Origin: Mangrovimicrobium sp033283325
GTDB taxonomy: Bacteria > Pseudomonadota > Gammaproteobacteria > Pseudomonadales > Halieaceae
DNA: 64,000 bases
Direction: 5' to 3'
Assembly (NCBI GenBank): GCA_033283325.1
Contig: JAWMQO010000001.1
Coordinates: 310,001 to 374,000 of the forward strand
Shown: positions 38,080 through 46,667 of the stretch, in pieces
How the letters are laid out: each line of letters starts with the position of its first letter
Numbering within the stretch: the stretch's first letter is position 1
Made by a program: the position numbers and the translations under genes
The notes under the pieces: model-generated
Told to the model about the DNA's origin: nothing
Seen by the model: only the letters and a program-made list of their open reading frames with translations
Databases searched by the model: none

Positions 38080-38904
38080 GTGAGCCGAATTGCCGGACGC
38101 TTCGAGCAACTCGCCCGGGAAGGGCGCAAGGCGCTCATACCTTACATCGTGGCGGGCGACCCCGCCCTTGAGACCACCGTACCGCTGATGCACGCCCTGG
38201 TGGAGCGGGGCGCTGACATCATCGAACTGGGTGTGCCTTTTTCCGATCCCATGTCGGAAGGGCCGGTGATCCAGCAGGCCCATGAACGGGCGCTGGCCAA
38301 CGGTACCAGCCTGCGTGACGCGCTGGCGGCGGTACGCCAGTTTCGCGAGCAGGACAACGAGACCCCCGTCCTGCTGATGGGTTACGCCAACCCGGTGGAG
38401 CACATGGGCTACGCCGCCTTCGCCGACGCCGCCGCTGAAGCGGGGCTTGATGCGCTGCTGACGGTCGATATACCGCCCGAGGAGGTCGATCAGGTCAACC
38501 GCGAGTTGCACCGGGTAGGCATGGACAACATCTTCCTGGTCTCTCCCACCACGCCGGACGAGCGCATCGCCCGGATTGTGGCCCAGGCCAGCGGTTTCAT
38601 CTATTACGTATCCCTCAAGGGCGTGACCGGTGCCGGGCACCTGGACACCGTGGATGTGGCAAACCATCTCGCGCGCATCCGCGCCTGCTCGGAGCTGCCG
38701 GTGGCGGTGGGCTTCGGTATCCGCGACGCCGAGTCGGCCGCACGGGTGGCAGGGGTCGCTGATGGCGTGGTCGTCGGCAGCGCCCTGATCAGCGCCATGG
38801 CCGCCGCGATTGCCGGTGGCGCGAGCAAGCAGGACGCCAGTGCGGCAGCCTGTGAATTGTTGGCAGAGATTCGCGGTGGAGTAGACAGTCCCACCGCTTC
38901 CTAG
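38080..38904 (+). CDS. trpA: Tryptophan synthase alpha chain
   Basis: 274 residues from GTG 38080, with an AGGAG 9 nt upstream. The catalytic Glu49 is in IIELGVPFSDP. The second acidic residue of the active site reads SEGP where the E. coli enzyme has ADGP, an Asp-to-Glu change that keeps the charge and is common in proteobacteria. It splits indole-3-glycerol phosphate into indole and glyceraldehyde-3-phosphate and passes indole to TrpB. Confidence 0.96.
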   Translation: MSRIAGRFEQLAREGRKALIPYIVAGDPALETTVPLMHALVERGADIIELGVPFSDPMSEGPVIQQAHERALANGTSLRDALAAVRQFREQDNETPVLLMGYANPVEHMGYAAFADAAAEAGLDALLTVDIPPEEVDQVNRELHRVGMDNIFLVSPTTPDERIARIVAQASGFIYYVSLKGVTGAGHLDTVDVANHLARIRACSELPVAVGFGIRDAESAARVAGVADGVVVGSALISAMAAAIAGGASKQDASAAACELLAEIRGGVDSPTAS

Positions 38905-38953
38905 CGGCGGATTCACAATCTATACTGAACCCTGCAGTGGTGTGGGGGAAACC

Positions 38954-39883
38954 ATGAGTTGGATTGACAAGATCCTGCCTTCCGGCGTGAGTAAAGCCGG
39001 GGGTGAAAAGCGTTCCAGCGTGCCCGAGGGCCTTTGGAAAAAGTGCCTGAAGTGCGATGCGGTACTTTACCGTCCCGACCTGGAACGCAATAACGAAGTC
39101 TGTCCCAAGTGCGACCATCATATGCGCATTGGCGCCCGGCGCCGCCTCGACATCTTCCTGGATGGCGAGGGACGGGAAGAGATTCTCAGCGAAATCCAGC
39201 CGGTGGACCGGCTCAAGTTCAAGGACAAGCGGCGCTACCGCGACCGGCTCACTGCGGCGCAGAAATCCACGGGCGAAAAAGACGCTCTGGTAGCCATGCA
39301 GGGTCGCCTGCTGGGGATGCCGATCATCTCCGTCGCCTTCGAATTCAATTTCCACGGTGGTTCCATGGGCAACGCGGTCGGTGAGAAATTCACCCGCGCC
39401 GCGCAGATCGCCATGGACCGCGGGGTGCCCCTGGTCTGCTTCTCCGCCTCCGGCGGCGCGCGCATGCAGGAGGCCCTGATCTCCCTGATGCAGATGGCCA
39501 AGACCAGCGCGGTGCTGGAGCGCCTGAAAATGAACGGCGTGCCCTTCGTATCCGTGATGACCGACCCGGTCTACGGCGGCGTGTCCGCGTCCCTGGCCAT
39601 GCTCGGCGACGTCAACATTGCCGAGCCGGAGGCCCGCGCGGGTTTTGCCGGCCCCAATATCATCGAACAGACCATTCGCCAGAAACTGCCCAAGGGCTTC
39701 CAGCGCAGTGAGTTCCTGCTGGAGCACGGCGCGATCGACATGATCGTACACCGGCTGGAAATGCGCGAGACCATCGCCCGCCTGCTGGCGAAATTCGCTG
39801 GCCTGCCTTCACCAGACGCCGACGAGCCCGCCGCGGCCGAGGTGCTGGTCGATGAAGGGCCGGATACGGAAGGGGATGACTGA
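38954..39883 (+). CDS. accD: Acetyl-CoA carboxylase carboxyltransferase subunit beta
   Basis: 309 residues from ATG 38954 (MSWIDKILPS), with GGGGGAA just upstream; a GTG at 38942 is less likely. The N-terminal zinc ribbon has C31, C34, C50 and C53; the carboxyltransferase domain follows with SFSASGGARMQEALISLMQM-type segments and GGVSASLAMLGD. With AccA it transfers the carboxyl group from biotin to acetyl-CoA, giving malonyl-CoA for fatty acid synthesis. It overlaps folC by 8 nt. Confidence 0.96.
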   Translation: MSWIDKILPSGVSKAGGEKRSSVPEGLWKKCLKCDAVLYRPDLERNNEVCPKCDHHMRIGARRRLDIFLDGEGREEILSEIQPVDRLKFKDKRRYRDRLTAAQKSTGEKDALVAMQGRLLGMPIISVAFEFNFHGGSMGNAVGEKFTRAAQIAMDRGVPLVCFSASGGARMQEALISLMQMAKTSAVLERLKMNGVPFVSVMTDPVYGGVSASLAMLGDVNIAEPEARAGFAGPNIIEQTIRQKLPKGFQRSEFLLEHGAIDMIVHRLEMRETIARLLAKFAGLPSPDADEPAAAEVLVDEGPDTEGDD

Positions 39884-41171
39884 CACACCACTCGAGCAGT
39901 GGCTGAAGCACCTCGAAACCCTGCACCCCGACGCCATGGACCTGGGGCTGGACAGGGTTGGCCGTGTTGCCCGCGAACTGGACCTGCTGCCGGTGGAAGT
40001 GCCGGTCGTGACCGTAGCCGGCACCAACGGCAAGGGCAGTACGGTCGCCGTACTCGAAGCGCTTTTGCTGGAGCGCGGCAAGCGCCCTGGCGCCTTCACG
40101 TCTCCCCACCTGGTCCGCTTTAACGAACGTATTCGTGTCGCCGGCGCGGACGCGGGCGACGCGCAGATCATCGCTGCATTTGAAGCCATCGACCTGGCCC
40201 GGGGCGACACCACGCTGACCTATTTCGAATTCGGCCTGCTGGCAGCCCTCTGGGTGTTCCGCGACAGTGCGGTGGATTATGTCGTGCTGGAGGTGGGCCT
40301 GGGTGGTCGTCTGGATGCCGCCAATATCGTCGATGCCGACGTGGCGGTGATCACAAGCATAGACCTCGACCACCAGCAGTGGCTGGGAGATACCCGCGGT
40401 GTCATCGCCCGGGAAAAGGCCGGTATCCTGCGCGCGGGCCGACCGGCGGTAATTGCCGATCCGGACCCGCCGGCGGAGCTGCTGGCGGCAGTAAAGGAGA
40501 GCGGCGCCCACCCGGTATGCCTGGTCGGACGCGATTTCCTGCTTCCCGGCGAGGCTGCGCTGGGCGCACTCACGCTGCGTAGTGCGGGCGGCGAACGCCG
40601 CACACTGGCAGGCATTCGCCACACGGAACTGCTGGCCGCCAATATCGCGGCGGCCATGCAGGCCGCGGAGCTGCTGGGCGTGGCGATGAGCGCCCCGGAG
40701 GCACAGCGGGCCCTGGCCGCCCTGCGCCTGCGCGGACGGCGGCAGGAGGTGGAAATCGACGGTCGCCGTTTCCTGCTGGATGTGGCGCACAATCCCGCCG
40801 CTGTGCTGCGACTGGTGGAAAAACTGGAAGCCGGTCATTGTAGCGGCCGGCGGATTGCATTATTTTCCGCCATGCAGGACAAGGCGGTGGCGGAGATGCT
40901 GCGCAGCTGCCAACAGTATTTTGATTACTGGTTATTGCCTGAACAGCCGGATAATCCCCGGGCCATGCCGGCATTTGAGGCGGCGGGGATTTTGCGCGAG
41001 CAGGGTGTCTCCGCGATGGAGACCTGTGATGATCCCGGCGCGGCGGCGCGGCGCTGTCAGGCAATGATGGAGAGCGGGGACCAGGCAGTGGTCTTTGGCT
41101 CGTTTTATACCGTGGGCGGTGTACTCGCAGCGCTGGAGGAAGAACCGCAGACGTCGGGCAGTCATGAATAA
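39876..41171 (+). CDS. folC: Bifunctional folylpolyglutamate synthase / dihydrofolate synthase
   Basis: 431 residues from ATG 39876. The ATP loop is AGTNGKGST (48-56); other Mur-ligase-type motifs are TSPHLVRFNERIRV, EVGLGGRLDAAN and LLDVAHNPAA. It adds glutamate to dihydropteroate and to folates in the cytoplasm. The start overlaps the end of accD by 8 nt and its own end overlaps the next gene by 8 nt, so the accD-folC-SPOR genes form a tightly coupled set, the usual order in Pseudomonas and E. coli. Confidence 0.95.
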   Translation: MTDTPLEQWLKHLETLHPDAMDLGLDRVGRVARELDLLPVEVPVVTVAGTNGKGSTVAVLEALLLERGKRPGAFTSPHLVRFNERIRVAGADAGDAQIIAAFEAIDLARGDTTLTYFEFGLLAALWVFRDSAVDYVVLEVGLGGRLDAANIVDADVAVITSIDLDHQQWLGDTRGVIAREKAGILRAGRPAVIADPDPPAELLAAVKESGAHPVCLVGRDFLLPGEAALGALTLRSAGGERRTLAGIRHTELLAANIAAAMQAAELLGVAMSAPEAQRALAALRLRGRRQEVEIDGRRFLLDVAHNPAAVLRLVEKLEAGHCSGRRIALFSAMQDKAVAEMLRSCQQYFDYWLLPEQPDNPRAMPAFEAAGILREQGVSAMETCDDPGAAARRCQAMMESGDQAVVFGSFYTVGGVLAALEEEPQTSGSHE

Positions 41172-41826
41172 TGTAATGAAACAGCGGCTCGTCGGCGCCC
41201 TCATCCTGGTTGCCCTGGGCGTGGTCTTCTGGCCGATCATCTTTGTCCAGCCGGAAGCCCCGGCGGGAAGCGAGTCCCTGCAGGCGCCGCCGCGCCCGCA
41301 GGTGAATACCACGGCCCTGCCCGCGCCCGACGACGCTGCCCTGCGCCGCCTGCCGCCCCCGCTTGAGCGAGTGCCCGTCAGCGATGCGGAACTGGCGGGC
41401 GGGGGAGAGCCAGTGCCTGTCGACAGCAATCAACCCGCGCCGGAACCGGCGGGGATGGTCGCCAGTGAAGAAGCCGGTTCAGGTGCGGCGGAAATCGCTC
41501 CGGTCGAGCGCGCAAGCACACTGCCGCAGCCCGGCGAGACCCGCACTGAAGCCCCCGTGAAGCCCGAACTGGACGCCGAAGGCCTGCCCATCGCCTGGGC
41601 GCTGCAGGTCGCCAGTATCAGTGACAGCGCACGCGCGGACGCGCTGCGCGCCGATTTACTCGAGATGGGCTACAAGGCCTATATCAAGCGGGTTCGCAGC
41701 GGCGGCAAAACACTCTATCGGGTCAGTATTGGCCCCAAGGGCGAGAAGGCCCGGCTGGAGGCTATCCAGGGCAAGGTCGACGAGAAGTTCGGCGTGAAGT
41801 CCATGGTGGTCAGGTATTACCCCTGA
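41164..41826 (+). CDS. dedD: SPOR-domain cell division protein, DedD-like
   Basis: 220 residues from ATG 41164, overlapping the folC stop. One N-terminal membrane segment (about 8-27) follows a short cytoplasmic tail, then a Pro/Ala/Glu-rich periplasmic linker (30-140) and a C-terminal SPOR domain (about 143-219; AWALQVASISDSARADALR, YRVSIGPKGE). SPOR domains bind denuded glycan strands at the septum. DedD supports septal wall synthesis; the place between folC and cvpA matches that of dedD in E. coli. Confidence 0.88.
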   Translation: MNNVMKQRLVGALILVALGVVFWPIIFVQPEAPAGSESLQAPPRPQVNTTALPAPDDAALRRLPPPLERVPVSDAELAGGGEPVPVDSNQPAPEPAGMVASEEAGSGAAEIAPVERASTLPQPGETRTEAPVKPELDAEGLPIAWALQVASISDSARADALRADLLEMGYKAYIKRVRSGGKTLYRVSIGPKGEKARLEAIQGKVDEKFGVKSMVVRYYP

Positions 41827-41850
41827 TGAGCACACCTTTTCCAGAGGTGC

Positions 41851-41881
41851 GGCCAGCGCCAAAAGAGTTTTCGCGCTGGCC
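41851..41881 (+). terminator. Strong hairpin in the dedD-cvpA gap
   Basis: GGCCAGCGC (41851-41859) pairs with GCGCTGGCC (41873-41881); the loop itself contains AAAA-gag-TTTT. There is no T-run after the stem, so it may be an attenuator or processing site rather than a full terminator. Confidence 0.45.
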
Positions 41882-41913
41882 CCGGGCTTTGTTAGAATGC
41901 GCCGCTATGGCCG

Positions 41914-42429
41914 GTGAGCATGATTGACCTGACCTCCCTGACAGCCCTGGATTGGGCGATCGTTATCGTACTCGCCCTGTCCACGCTGATCAGCCTGTGG
42001 CGTGGGTTTGTACGGGAGGCGCTGTCGCTGCTGGGCTGGGTTGCCGCCTTTATCGTCGCCAACCTCTTCGTCGAGCGGCTGGCGCTGGAAATGGCGGGCC
42101 TGATCGCCAACGGCACGGGTCGCTACATCGTCGCTTTCGCGCTCCTGTTCGTGGCGACGCTGGTCCTGTTTACGGTCCTGGTGAAGTTGGCGACCAGCCT
42201 GGTGCGGCTGGCGGGGCTCAGCGTACTGGACCGGCTGCTGGGTACGGTCTTCGGCTTTGCCCGGGGCGCGATCATAATTCTTGTGCTGGCATGGGTGTTC
42301 CAGAATCTCGCGCCAGCGCAATACAGCAAGTTGACGCATCAGTCGCAACTGATGCCGCAAATCGCCATGCTGGCGGACTGGGTGCAAACGGTGTTCGCAC
42401 AATCCGGGCCCGAGGGCCTGACAGTCTAG
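41914..42429 (+). CDS. cvpA: CvpA family membrane protein
   Basis: 171 residues from GTG 41914; ATG 41920 is an equally possible start. Four membrane segments (about 15-32, 40-60, 75-95, 110-130) and the conserved opening ALDWAIVIVLALSTLISLWRGFVREAL. CvpA was named for colicin V production and is needed for envelope or bile-salt tolerance in some enterobacteria; the molecular function is not known. It precedes purF, as in E. coli and Pseudomonas. Confidence 0.9.
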   Translation: MSMIDLTSLTALDWAIVIVLALSTLISLWRGFVREALSLLGWVAAFIVANLFVERLALEMAGLIANGTGRYIVAFALLFVATLVLFTVLVKLATSLVRLAGLSVLDRLLGTVFGFARGAIIILVLAWVFQNLAPAQYSKLTHQSQLMPQIAMLADWVQTVFAQSGPEGLTV

Positions 42430-42465
42430 CCGGACAGTTTAGCAAGCAGCAGAGGTGGAATCCGC

Positions 42466-43989
42466 ATGTGTGGCCTGGTTGGAATCGTAGCCCAGCACAA
42501 CGTCGCTCCCGATATTTACGATGCCCTGACGGTATTGCAGCACCGCGGCCAGGACGCGGCGGGGATCATGACCTGCGAGGGCGGACGCTTCAGCCTGCGC
42601 AAGAGCGAAGGCCTGGTGCGGGATGTCTTTCGCCAGCACCATATGCAGCGTCTCGAGGGCACCATCGGCATCGGCCATATCCGCTACCCGACGGCGGGCA
42701 GCTCCGGCCCGGCCCTGGCGCAGCCCTTCTACGTCAATTCCCCCTACGGCATCGCCCTGGCGCACAACGGCAACCTGACCAATGCCGCCCAGTTGTCCCG
42801 CGAGCTGTTCCAGGACGACCTGCGTCACCTCAACACGGATTCCGACTCCGAGGTCCTGCTCAACATCTTTGCCCACGAACTGCAGACCCTCGGCAAGCTC
42901 TCCCCCTGCGCGGACGATATCTTCGAGGCGGTCAAGGCCGTGCACCGCCGCTGCCGCGGCGGTTACGCGGCGGTCAGCCTGATCGTCAACTACGGCGTTG
43001 TGGGGTTTCGTGATCCCCTGGGCATCCGCCCGCTGGTGGTGGGCGAACGCGAACGGGCCGGCGGCGGCAAGGATTACATGATCGCCTCCGAGAGCGTGGC
43101 GCTGGACGTGCTGGGCTTTCGCCTGCTCAGCGATGTCGCCCCGGGCGAGGCGGTTTTCATCGACATGGAAGGCCAGTTGCACCGTCGCCAGTGCGCCGCC
43201 AATCCCAGCCTGCGGCCCTGTATTTTCGAGCACGTGTATTTCGCCCGCCCGGATTCACTGATGGACGAGATCTCGGTCTACAAGACCCGCATGCGCCAGG
43301 GTGCAACGCTGGCCGCCAAGGTCCGCCGGGAGCGGCCGGAACTGGATATCGACGTGGTGATCCCGATTCCGGATACCAGCCGTATCGCCGCCCAGTCGAT
43401 GGCCCACGAACTCGGCGTGAAGTTCCGCGAGGGCTTCATGAAGAACCGCTATATCGGCCGCACCTTCATCATGCCCGGCCAGAGCCAGCGCAAGAAGTCC
43501 GTGCGCCAGAAGCTCAACCCGGTGCCGCTGGAATTCAGCGGAAAGAATGTGATGCTGGTAGACGACTCCATCGTTCGCGGCACCACCTGCCGGCAGATCA
43601 TCCAGATGGCCCGCGACGCCGGCGCGGAGAAAGTCTACTTCGCTTCCGCCGCGCCGCCGGTGCGCTACCCGAACGTCTACGGCATCGATATGCCATCCGC
43701 CTCGGAACTGATTGCCCACGGGCGTACCGAGGAGGAAGTCTGCGAACTGATCGGCGCCGACTGGCTGGTGTACCAGGACCTGGAAGACCTGATCGCCTGT
43801 TCCCGCGAAGGCAACCCCCACGTGGACGCCTTCGAATGCTCGGTGTTTTCCGGCGAGTATCCTACCGGCGATGTGGACCAGGCCTACCTCGATCAGCTGG
43901 AAGAGCAGCGCAACGACGAGGCCCAGTCCGCCAAACGCGCCGCGGCGACGGAGGAGGGCGCTGTTGTGGGCATCCACAACAACGCGTAA
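42466..43989 (+). CDS. purF: Amidophosphoribosyltransferase
   Basis: 507 residues. Cys2 (MCGLVGIV) is the N-terminal nucleophile of the glutamine amidotransferase domain. The C-terminal phosphoribosyltransferase domain has the PRPP motif VMLVDDSIVRGTT (around 360). It makes phosphoribosylamine from PRPP and glutamine, the first committed step of purine synthesis. A GAGGTGGA site precedes the ATG. metZ follows after 6 bp. Confidence 0.97.
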   Translation: MCGLVGIVAQHNVAPDIYDALTVLQHRGQDAAGIMTCEGGRFSLRKSEGLVRDVFRQHHMQRLEGTIGIGHIRYPTAGSSGPALAQPFYVNSPYGIALAHNGNLTNAAQLSRELFQDDLRHLNTDSDSEVLLNIFAHELQTLGKLSPCADDIFEAVKAVHRRCRGGYAAVSLIVNYGVVGFRDPLGIRPLVVGERERAGGGKDYMIASESVALDVLGFRLLSDVAPGEAVFIDMEGQLHRRQCAANPSLRPCIFEHVYFARPDSLMDEISVYKTRMRQGATLAAKVRRERPELDIDVVIPIPDTSRIAAQSMAHELGVKFREGFMKNRYIGRTFIMPGQSQRKKSVRQKLNPVPLEFSGKNVMLVDDSIVRGTTCRQIIQMARDAGAEKVYFASAAPPVRYPNVYGIDMPSASELIAHGRTEEEVCELIGADWLVYQDLEDLIACSREGNPHVDAFECSVFSGEYPTGDVDQAYLDQLEEQRNDEAQSAKRAAATEEGAVVGIHNNA

Positions 43990-43995
43990 GAGGCC

Positions 43996-45192
43996 ATGAG
44001 TAAACACGACGACGATCCACTGGCCGGGGCCGCACTCGACACCCTGGCGATCCGTGGGGGCATCCACCGCACCCACGAGGGCGAGCACTCGGAACCGATT
44101 TTCGCCACCTCCAGCTATGTCTTCGGCAGTGCCGCCGAGGCCGCTGCGCGCTTTACCGGAGAACAACCCGGCAACGTCTATTCCCGCTACACCAACCCGA
44201 CGGTGCGCAGCTTCGAGGAGCGCATCGCCGCGCTGGAAGGTGGGGAGGCCGCCGTCGGTACCGCTTCCGGCATGTCGGCCATTCTCTCCACCGCCATGGC
44301 CCTGCTGAAGGCCGGCGACCATGTCATCTGCTCCCGCGACGTCTTCGGTACGACCACCAATCTCTTCGGCAAGTACCTGGCGAAGTTCGGCGTCGAAGTC
44401 AGCACGGTTCCCCTGCTTGATACCGCTGCCTGGAAGGCGGCTATGCGCACGGAAACCGCCATGCTCTTCATGGAGACGCCGAGCAATCCGCTCTGCGAGG
44501 TGGCGGACATCGCCGCGGTGGCCGACCTGGCCCACGCCAACGGCGCGTTGTTGGTGGTCGACAACTGTTTCTGCACGCCTGCCCTGCAAACACCACTGGC
44601 GCTGGGCGCTGACATCGTCGTCCACTCTGCGACCAAGTTCCTCGACGGCCAGGGCCGCTGTGTCGGCGGCGCGGTGGTCGGCAGCGAGGAACACATGACC
44701 GAGGTGCTGACTTTCCTGCGCACCTGCGGCCCGACCATGAGTCCCTTCAACGCCTGGGTCTTCCTCAAGGGCCTGGAAACCCTGCGCCTGCGCATGGAGG
44801 CCCACAGCGCCGCTGCCTTGCAGGTGGCGCAGTGGCTGGATGCCCACGAGCAGGTGGAGCGGGTTTACTACGCCGGCCTGGAAGCCCACCCGGGGCATGC
44901 GCTTGCGGCGAAGCAGCAGCGGGCTTTTGGCGGGGTGCTGTCCTTCGAGGTGAAGGGCGGGCAGGAGGAGGCCTGGCGCTTTATCGACGGCACCCGGATT
45001 TTCTCTCTCACTGCCAACCTGGGGGATACCAAGTCCACCATCGTCCATCCGGCGACGACTACGCATGGGCGGCTGAGTGATGAGCAGCGGGCTGCGGCGG
45101 GCATCCGGCGCAGTCTGGTGCGTCTGTCGGTTGGGCTTGAGGATGTTGCTGACCTGAAAGTGGATCTGCAGCGAGGGTTTGACGCGCTGTAG
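43996..45192 (+). CDS. metZ: O-succinylhomoserine sulfhydrylase
   Basis: 398 residues, a Cys/Met-metabolism PLP enzyme. Lys214 (SATKFLDGQGR) should bind PLP; YSRYTNPTVRSFEERIAALEGGEAAVGTASGM is the typical N-terminal pattern of MetZ. It forms homocysteine directly from O-succinylhomoserine and sulfide. The purF-metZ neighbourhood is that of Pseudomonas, which supports MetZ over MetB or MetY. The same-strand genes end here at a large repeat-filled gap. Confidence 0.93.
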   Translation: MSKHDDDPLAGAALDTLAIRGGIHRTHEGEHSEPIFATSSYVFGSAAEAAARFTGEQPGNVYSRYTNPTVRSFEERIAALEGGEAAVGTASGMSAILSTAMALLKAGDHVICSRDVFGTTTNLFGKYLAKFGVEVSTVPLLDTAAWKAAMRTETAMLFMETPSNPLCEVADIAAVADLAHANGALLVVDNCFCTPALQTPLALGADIVVHSATKFLDGQGRCVGGAVVGSEEHMTEVLTFLRTCGPTMSPFNAWVFLKGLETLRLRMEAHSAAALQVAQWLDAHEQVERVYYAGLEAHPGHALAAKQQRAFGGVLSFEVKGGQEEAWRFIDGTRIFSLTANLGDTKSTIVHPATTTHGRLSDEQRAAAGIRRSLVRLSVGLEDVADLKVDLQRGFDAL

Positions 45193-45228
45193 CTTTGCCG
45201 TTTGTGGGATTTGCGCTTGGAGCGGGTC

Positions 45229-45342
45229 GCGAGCTTGCTTACAGGCTCTCTGAAACACGCCAAAAAGCGTACATCCCTGTACAGGCTCGGTCGGCGACGT
45301 CCTGTCGCCTCACGGTTTCAGAGAGCCTGTAAGCAAGCTCGC
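45229..45342. repeat. Nested palindromic element, copy 2
   Basis: A 28-bp arm (45229-45256, GCGAGCTTGCTTACAGG... ending TGAAAC) has its perfect inverse at 45315-45342. The 58-bp interior (45257-45314) is the reverse complement of copy 1 (30300-30357) with 3 differences, including the GTACATCCCTGTAC and GGCGAC-GTCGCC hairpins. The arms outside TGAAAC/GTTTCA are unrelated to copy 1. Confidence 0.85.
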
Positions 45343-45413
45343 TCCTCCACCGCCCTGCCAAGTTCCAGTTGTCGCGCTCCGTAGCGGGAGCCCCTTGCAT
45401 TGACGCGCAAGCA

Positions 45414-45482
45414 ATCGCTCACAGAGTGAGCCCCCACAGGCGGCTCAACCCAAACCCTGTGGGAGCCCGCTCTGCGGGCGAT
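45414..45482. repeat. REP-like inverted pair
   Basis: ATCGCTCACAGAGTGAGC (start of 45414-45438) and TGTGGGAGCCCGCTCTGC (start of 45458-45482) are inverted 25-nt units 19 bp apart. The second is identical to the unit at 26939-26963. Confidence 0.88.
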
Positions 45483-45511
45483 ACCACTGCCGCTGATCCG
45501 GCACTGCGCCA

Positions 45512-45586
45512 GCATCCACCCGTGGTTTTGCCTAAGCGACGACTCAGAACGCTTTGGAGGAGTGTGGTAAAACCACGGGTGGATGC
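45512..45586. repeat. 18-bp perfect inverted repeat
   Basis: GCATCCACCCGTGGTTTT (45512-45529) has its perfect inverse at 45569-45586, with a 39-bp interior. It could be a further palindromic element, but the boundary bases (GTTTT/AAAAC) differ from the TGAAAC/GTTTCA type. Confidence 0.8.
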
Positions 45587-45729
45587 GGATACGAAGCTCC
45601 CAACCTGGTCATCCTCGCAGACCAATACTCCCCGGAATTTCGAAAAACTCACCGAAAAAACGAGCCATTTCACGCCCCGCTCGGTATCTTGTCCCTAGAC
45701 TTTACAGTGCCCATCAGGACCCGAAACAC

Positions 45730-46659
45730 ATGCAACTACAGGAACGCATCGACGCCGCCGTCATCGAAGTCGGCAAAGTCCTGCTGGGAAAAGAAAGCCA
45801 GGTGCGCCTGGCACTGTGTTGCCTGTTCGCCCGTGGTCACCTGCTGATCGAAGACCTCCCCGGCATGGGCAAGACAACCCTGTCCCACGCCCTGGCAGAT
45901 GTGCTCGGCCTTTCCTGGAAGCGGGTGCAGTTCACCAGTGACCTGCTGCCCGCGGATATCCTCGGCGTGCAGGTCTACGATACCCGGGACGCCAGTTTCA
46001 GTTTCCGGCCCGGACCGATCTTCACCCAGTTGCTGCTGGCCGACGAGATCAACCGCACCACGCCGCGGACCCAGAGCGCGCTGCTCGAGGCGATGGCGGA
46101 GGGGCAGGTGACGGTGGACGGCGAGACCCGTCCGCTGCCGGAGCCCTTCTTCGTGATCGCCACCCAGAATCCGGTACAGCAGTCCGGTACCTACCCGCTG
46201 CCGGAATCCCAGCTCGATCGCTTCCTGATGCGCCTGCAGCTGGGCTATCCCGATCCGCGCGCGGAGCGGGAGATGTTCATGCGGCCGGATGCGGTGGAGA
46301 CCGCGCGGGTGCGTTTGCAGCAGGTGATTTCCCCCGAACAGTTGCAGCAGATCCGCGCGGCGGTGAACGCGGTGCAGGCCACGGACAACCTGCTCGATTA
46401 CCTGCAGCGGCTGGTGGCCTACACCCGGGAGAGTCCCGAGTTCGAGGTCGGGCTTTCGCCGCGTGGCGCGCTGGCGCTGCTGGGCTGCGCGCGGACCTGG
46501 GCGGTGATGCACAACCGGAATCACCTTGTGCCCGAGGACCTGCAGGCAGTGTTGCCGGCGGTAGCGGCGCACAGGCTGGTACCCAGTGGAGACTATGCCG
46601 GTGATGGCGCGGCGCTGGTCACGCTGCTGCAGCGGAATGTCGATGTTATCCGGCCCTGA
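45730..46659 (+). CDS. MoxR-family AAA+ ATPase
   Basis: 309 residues from ATG 45730 (MQLQERIDAAVIEVGKVLLGKE). Walker A is GMGKTT (45-50), Walker B is LLLADEIN (about 106-113), followed by NRTTPRTQSALLEAMAEGQV and the sensor ATQNPVQQSGTYPLPESQLDRF, all hallmarks of MoxR. MoxR ATPases act as chaperones for neighbouring von Willebrand- or DUF58-type proteins. It heads the MoxR-DUF58-TgpA operon, as in P. aeruginosa PA2875-PA2873. Confidence 0.93.
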   Translation: MQLQERIDAAVIEVGKVLLGKESQVRLALCCLFARGHLLIEDLPGMGKTTLSHALADVLGLSWKRVQFTSDLLPADILGVQVYDTRDASFSFRPGPIFTQLLLADEINRTTPRTQSALLEAMAEGQVTVDGETRPLPEPFFVIATQNPVQQSGTYPLPESQLDRFLMRLQLGYPDPRAEREMFMRPDAVETARVRLQQVISPEQLQQIRAAVNAVQATDNLLDYLQRLVAYTRESPEFEVGLSPRGALALLGCARTWAVMHNRNHLVPEDLQAVLPAVAAHRLVPSGDYAGDGAALVTLLQRNVDVIRP

Positions 46660-46667
46660 TACTGCGT

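Larger units (their letters stand above)
45193..45729. other. Repeat-filled intergenic region (537 bp)
   Basis: No gene is supported. It holds nested palindromic element copy 2 (45229-45342), a REP-like inverted pair (45414-45482) and an 18-bp inverted repeat (45512-45586). The remaining part (45590-45729) should contain the promoter of the MoxR-type operon. Confidence 0.8.

Noticed and set aside
38242..38262. Asp-to-Glu change at the second acidic active-site residue of TrpA
   Set aside because: The charge is kept and I recall the same SEGP/AEGP form in many proteobacterial TrpA proteins, so it is normal variation.
43255..45258. A 667-residue minus-strand frame opposite purF and metZ
   Set aside because: It is antisense to two well-supported genes and extends into the palindromic element; no support as a gene.
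45202..45384. Short frame with KHAKKRTSLYRLGRRRPV, also readable at the copy near 30300
   Set aside because: It is the translated core of the nested palindromic element. Its repetition comes from the repeat, and there is no ribosome site or consistent length.
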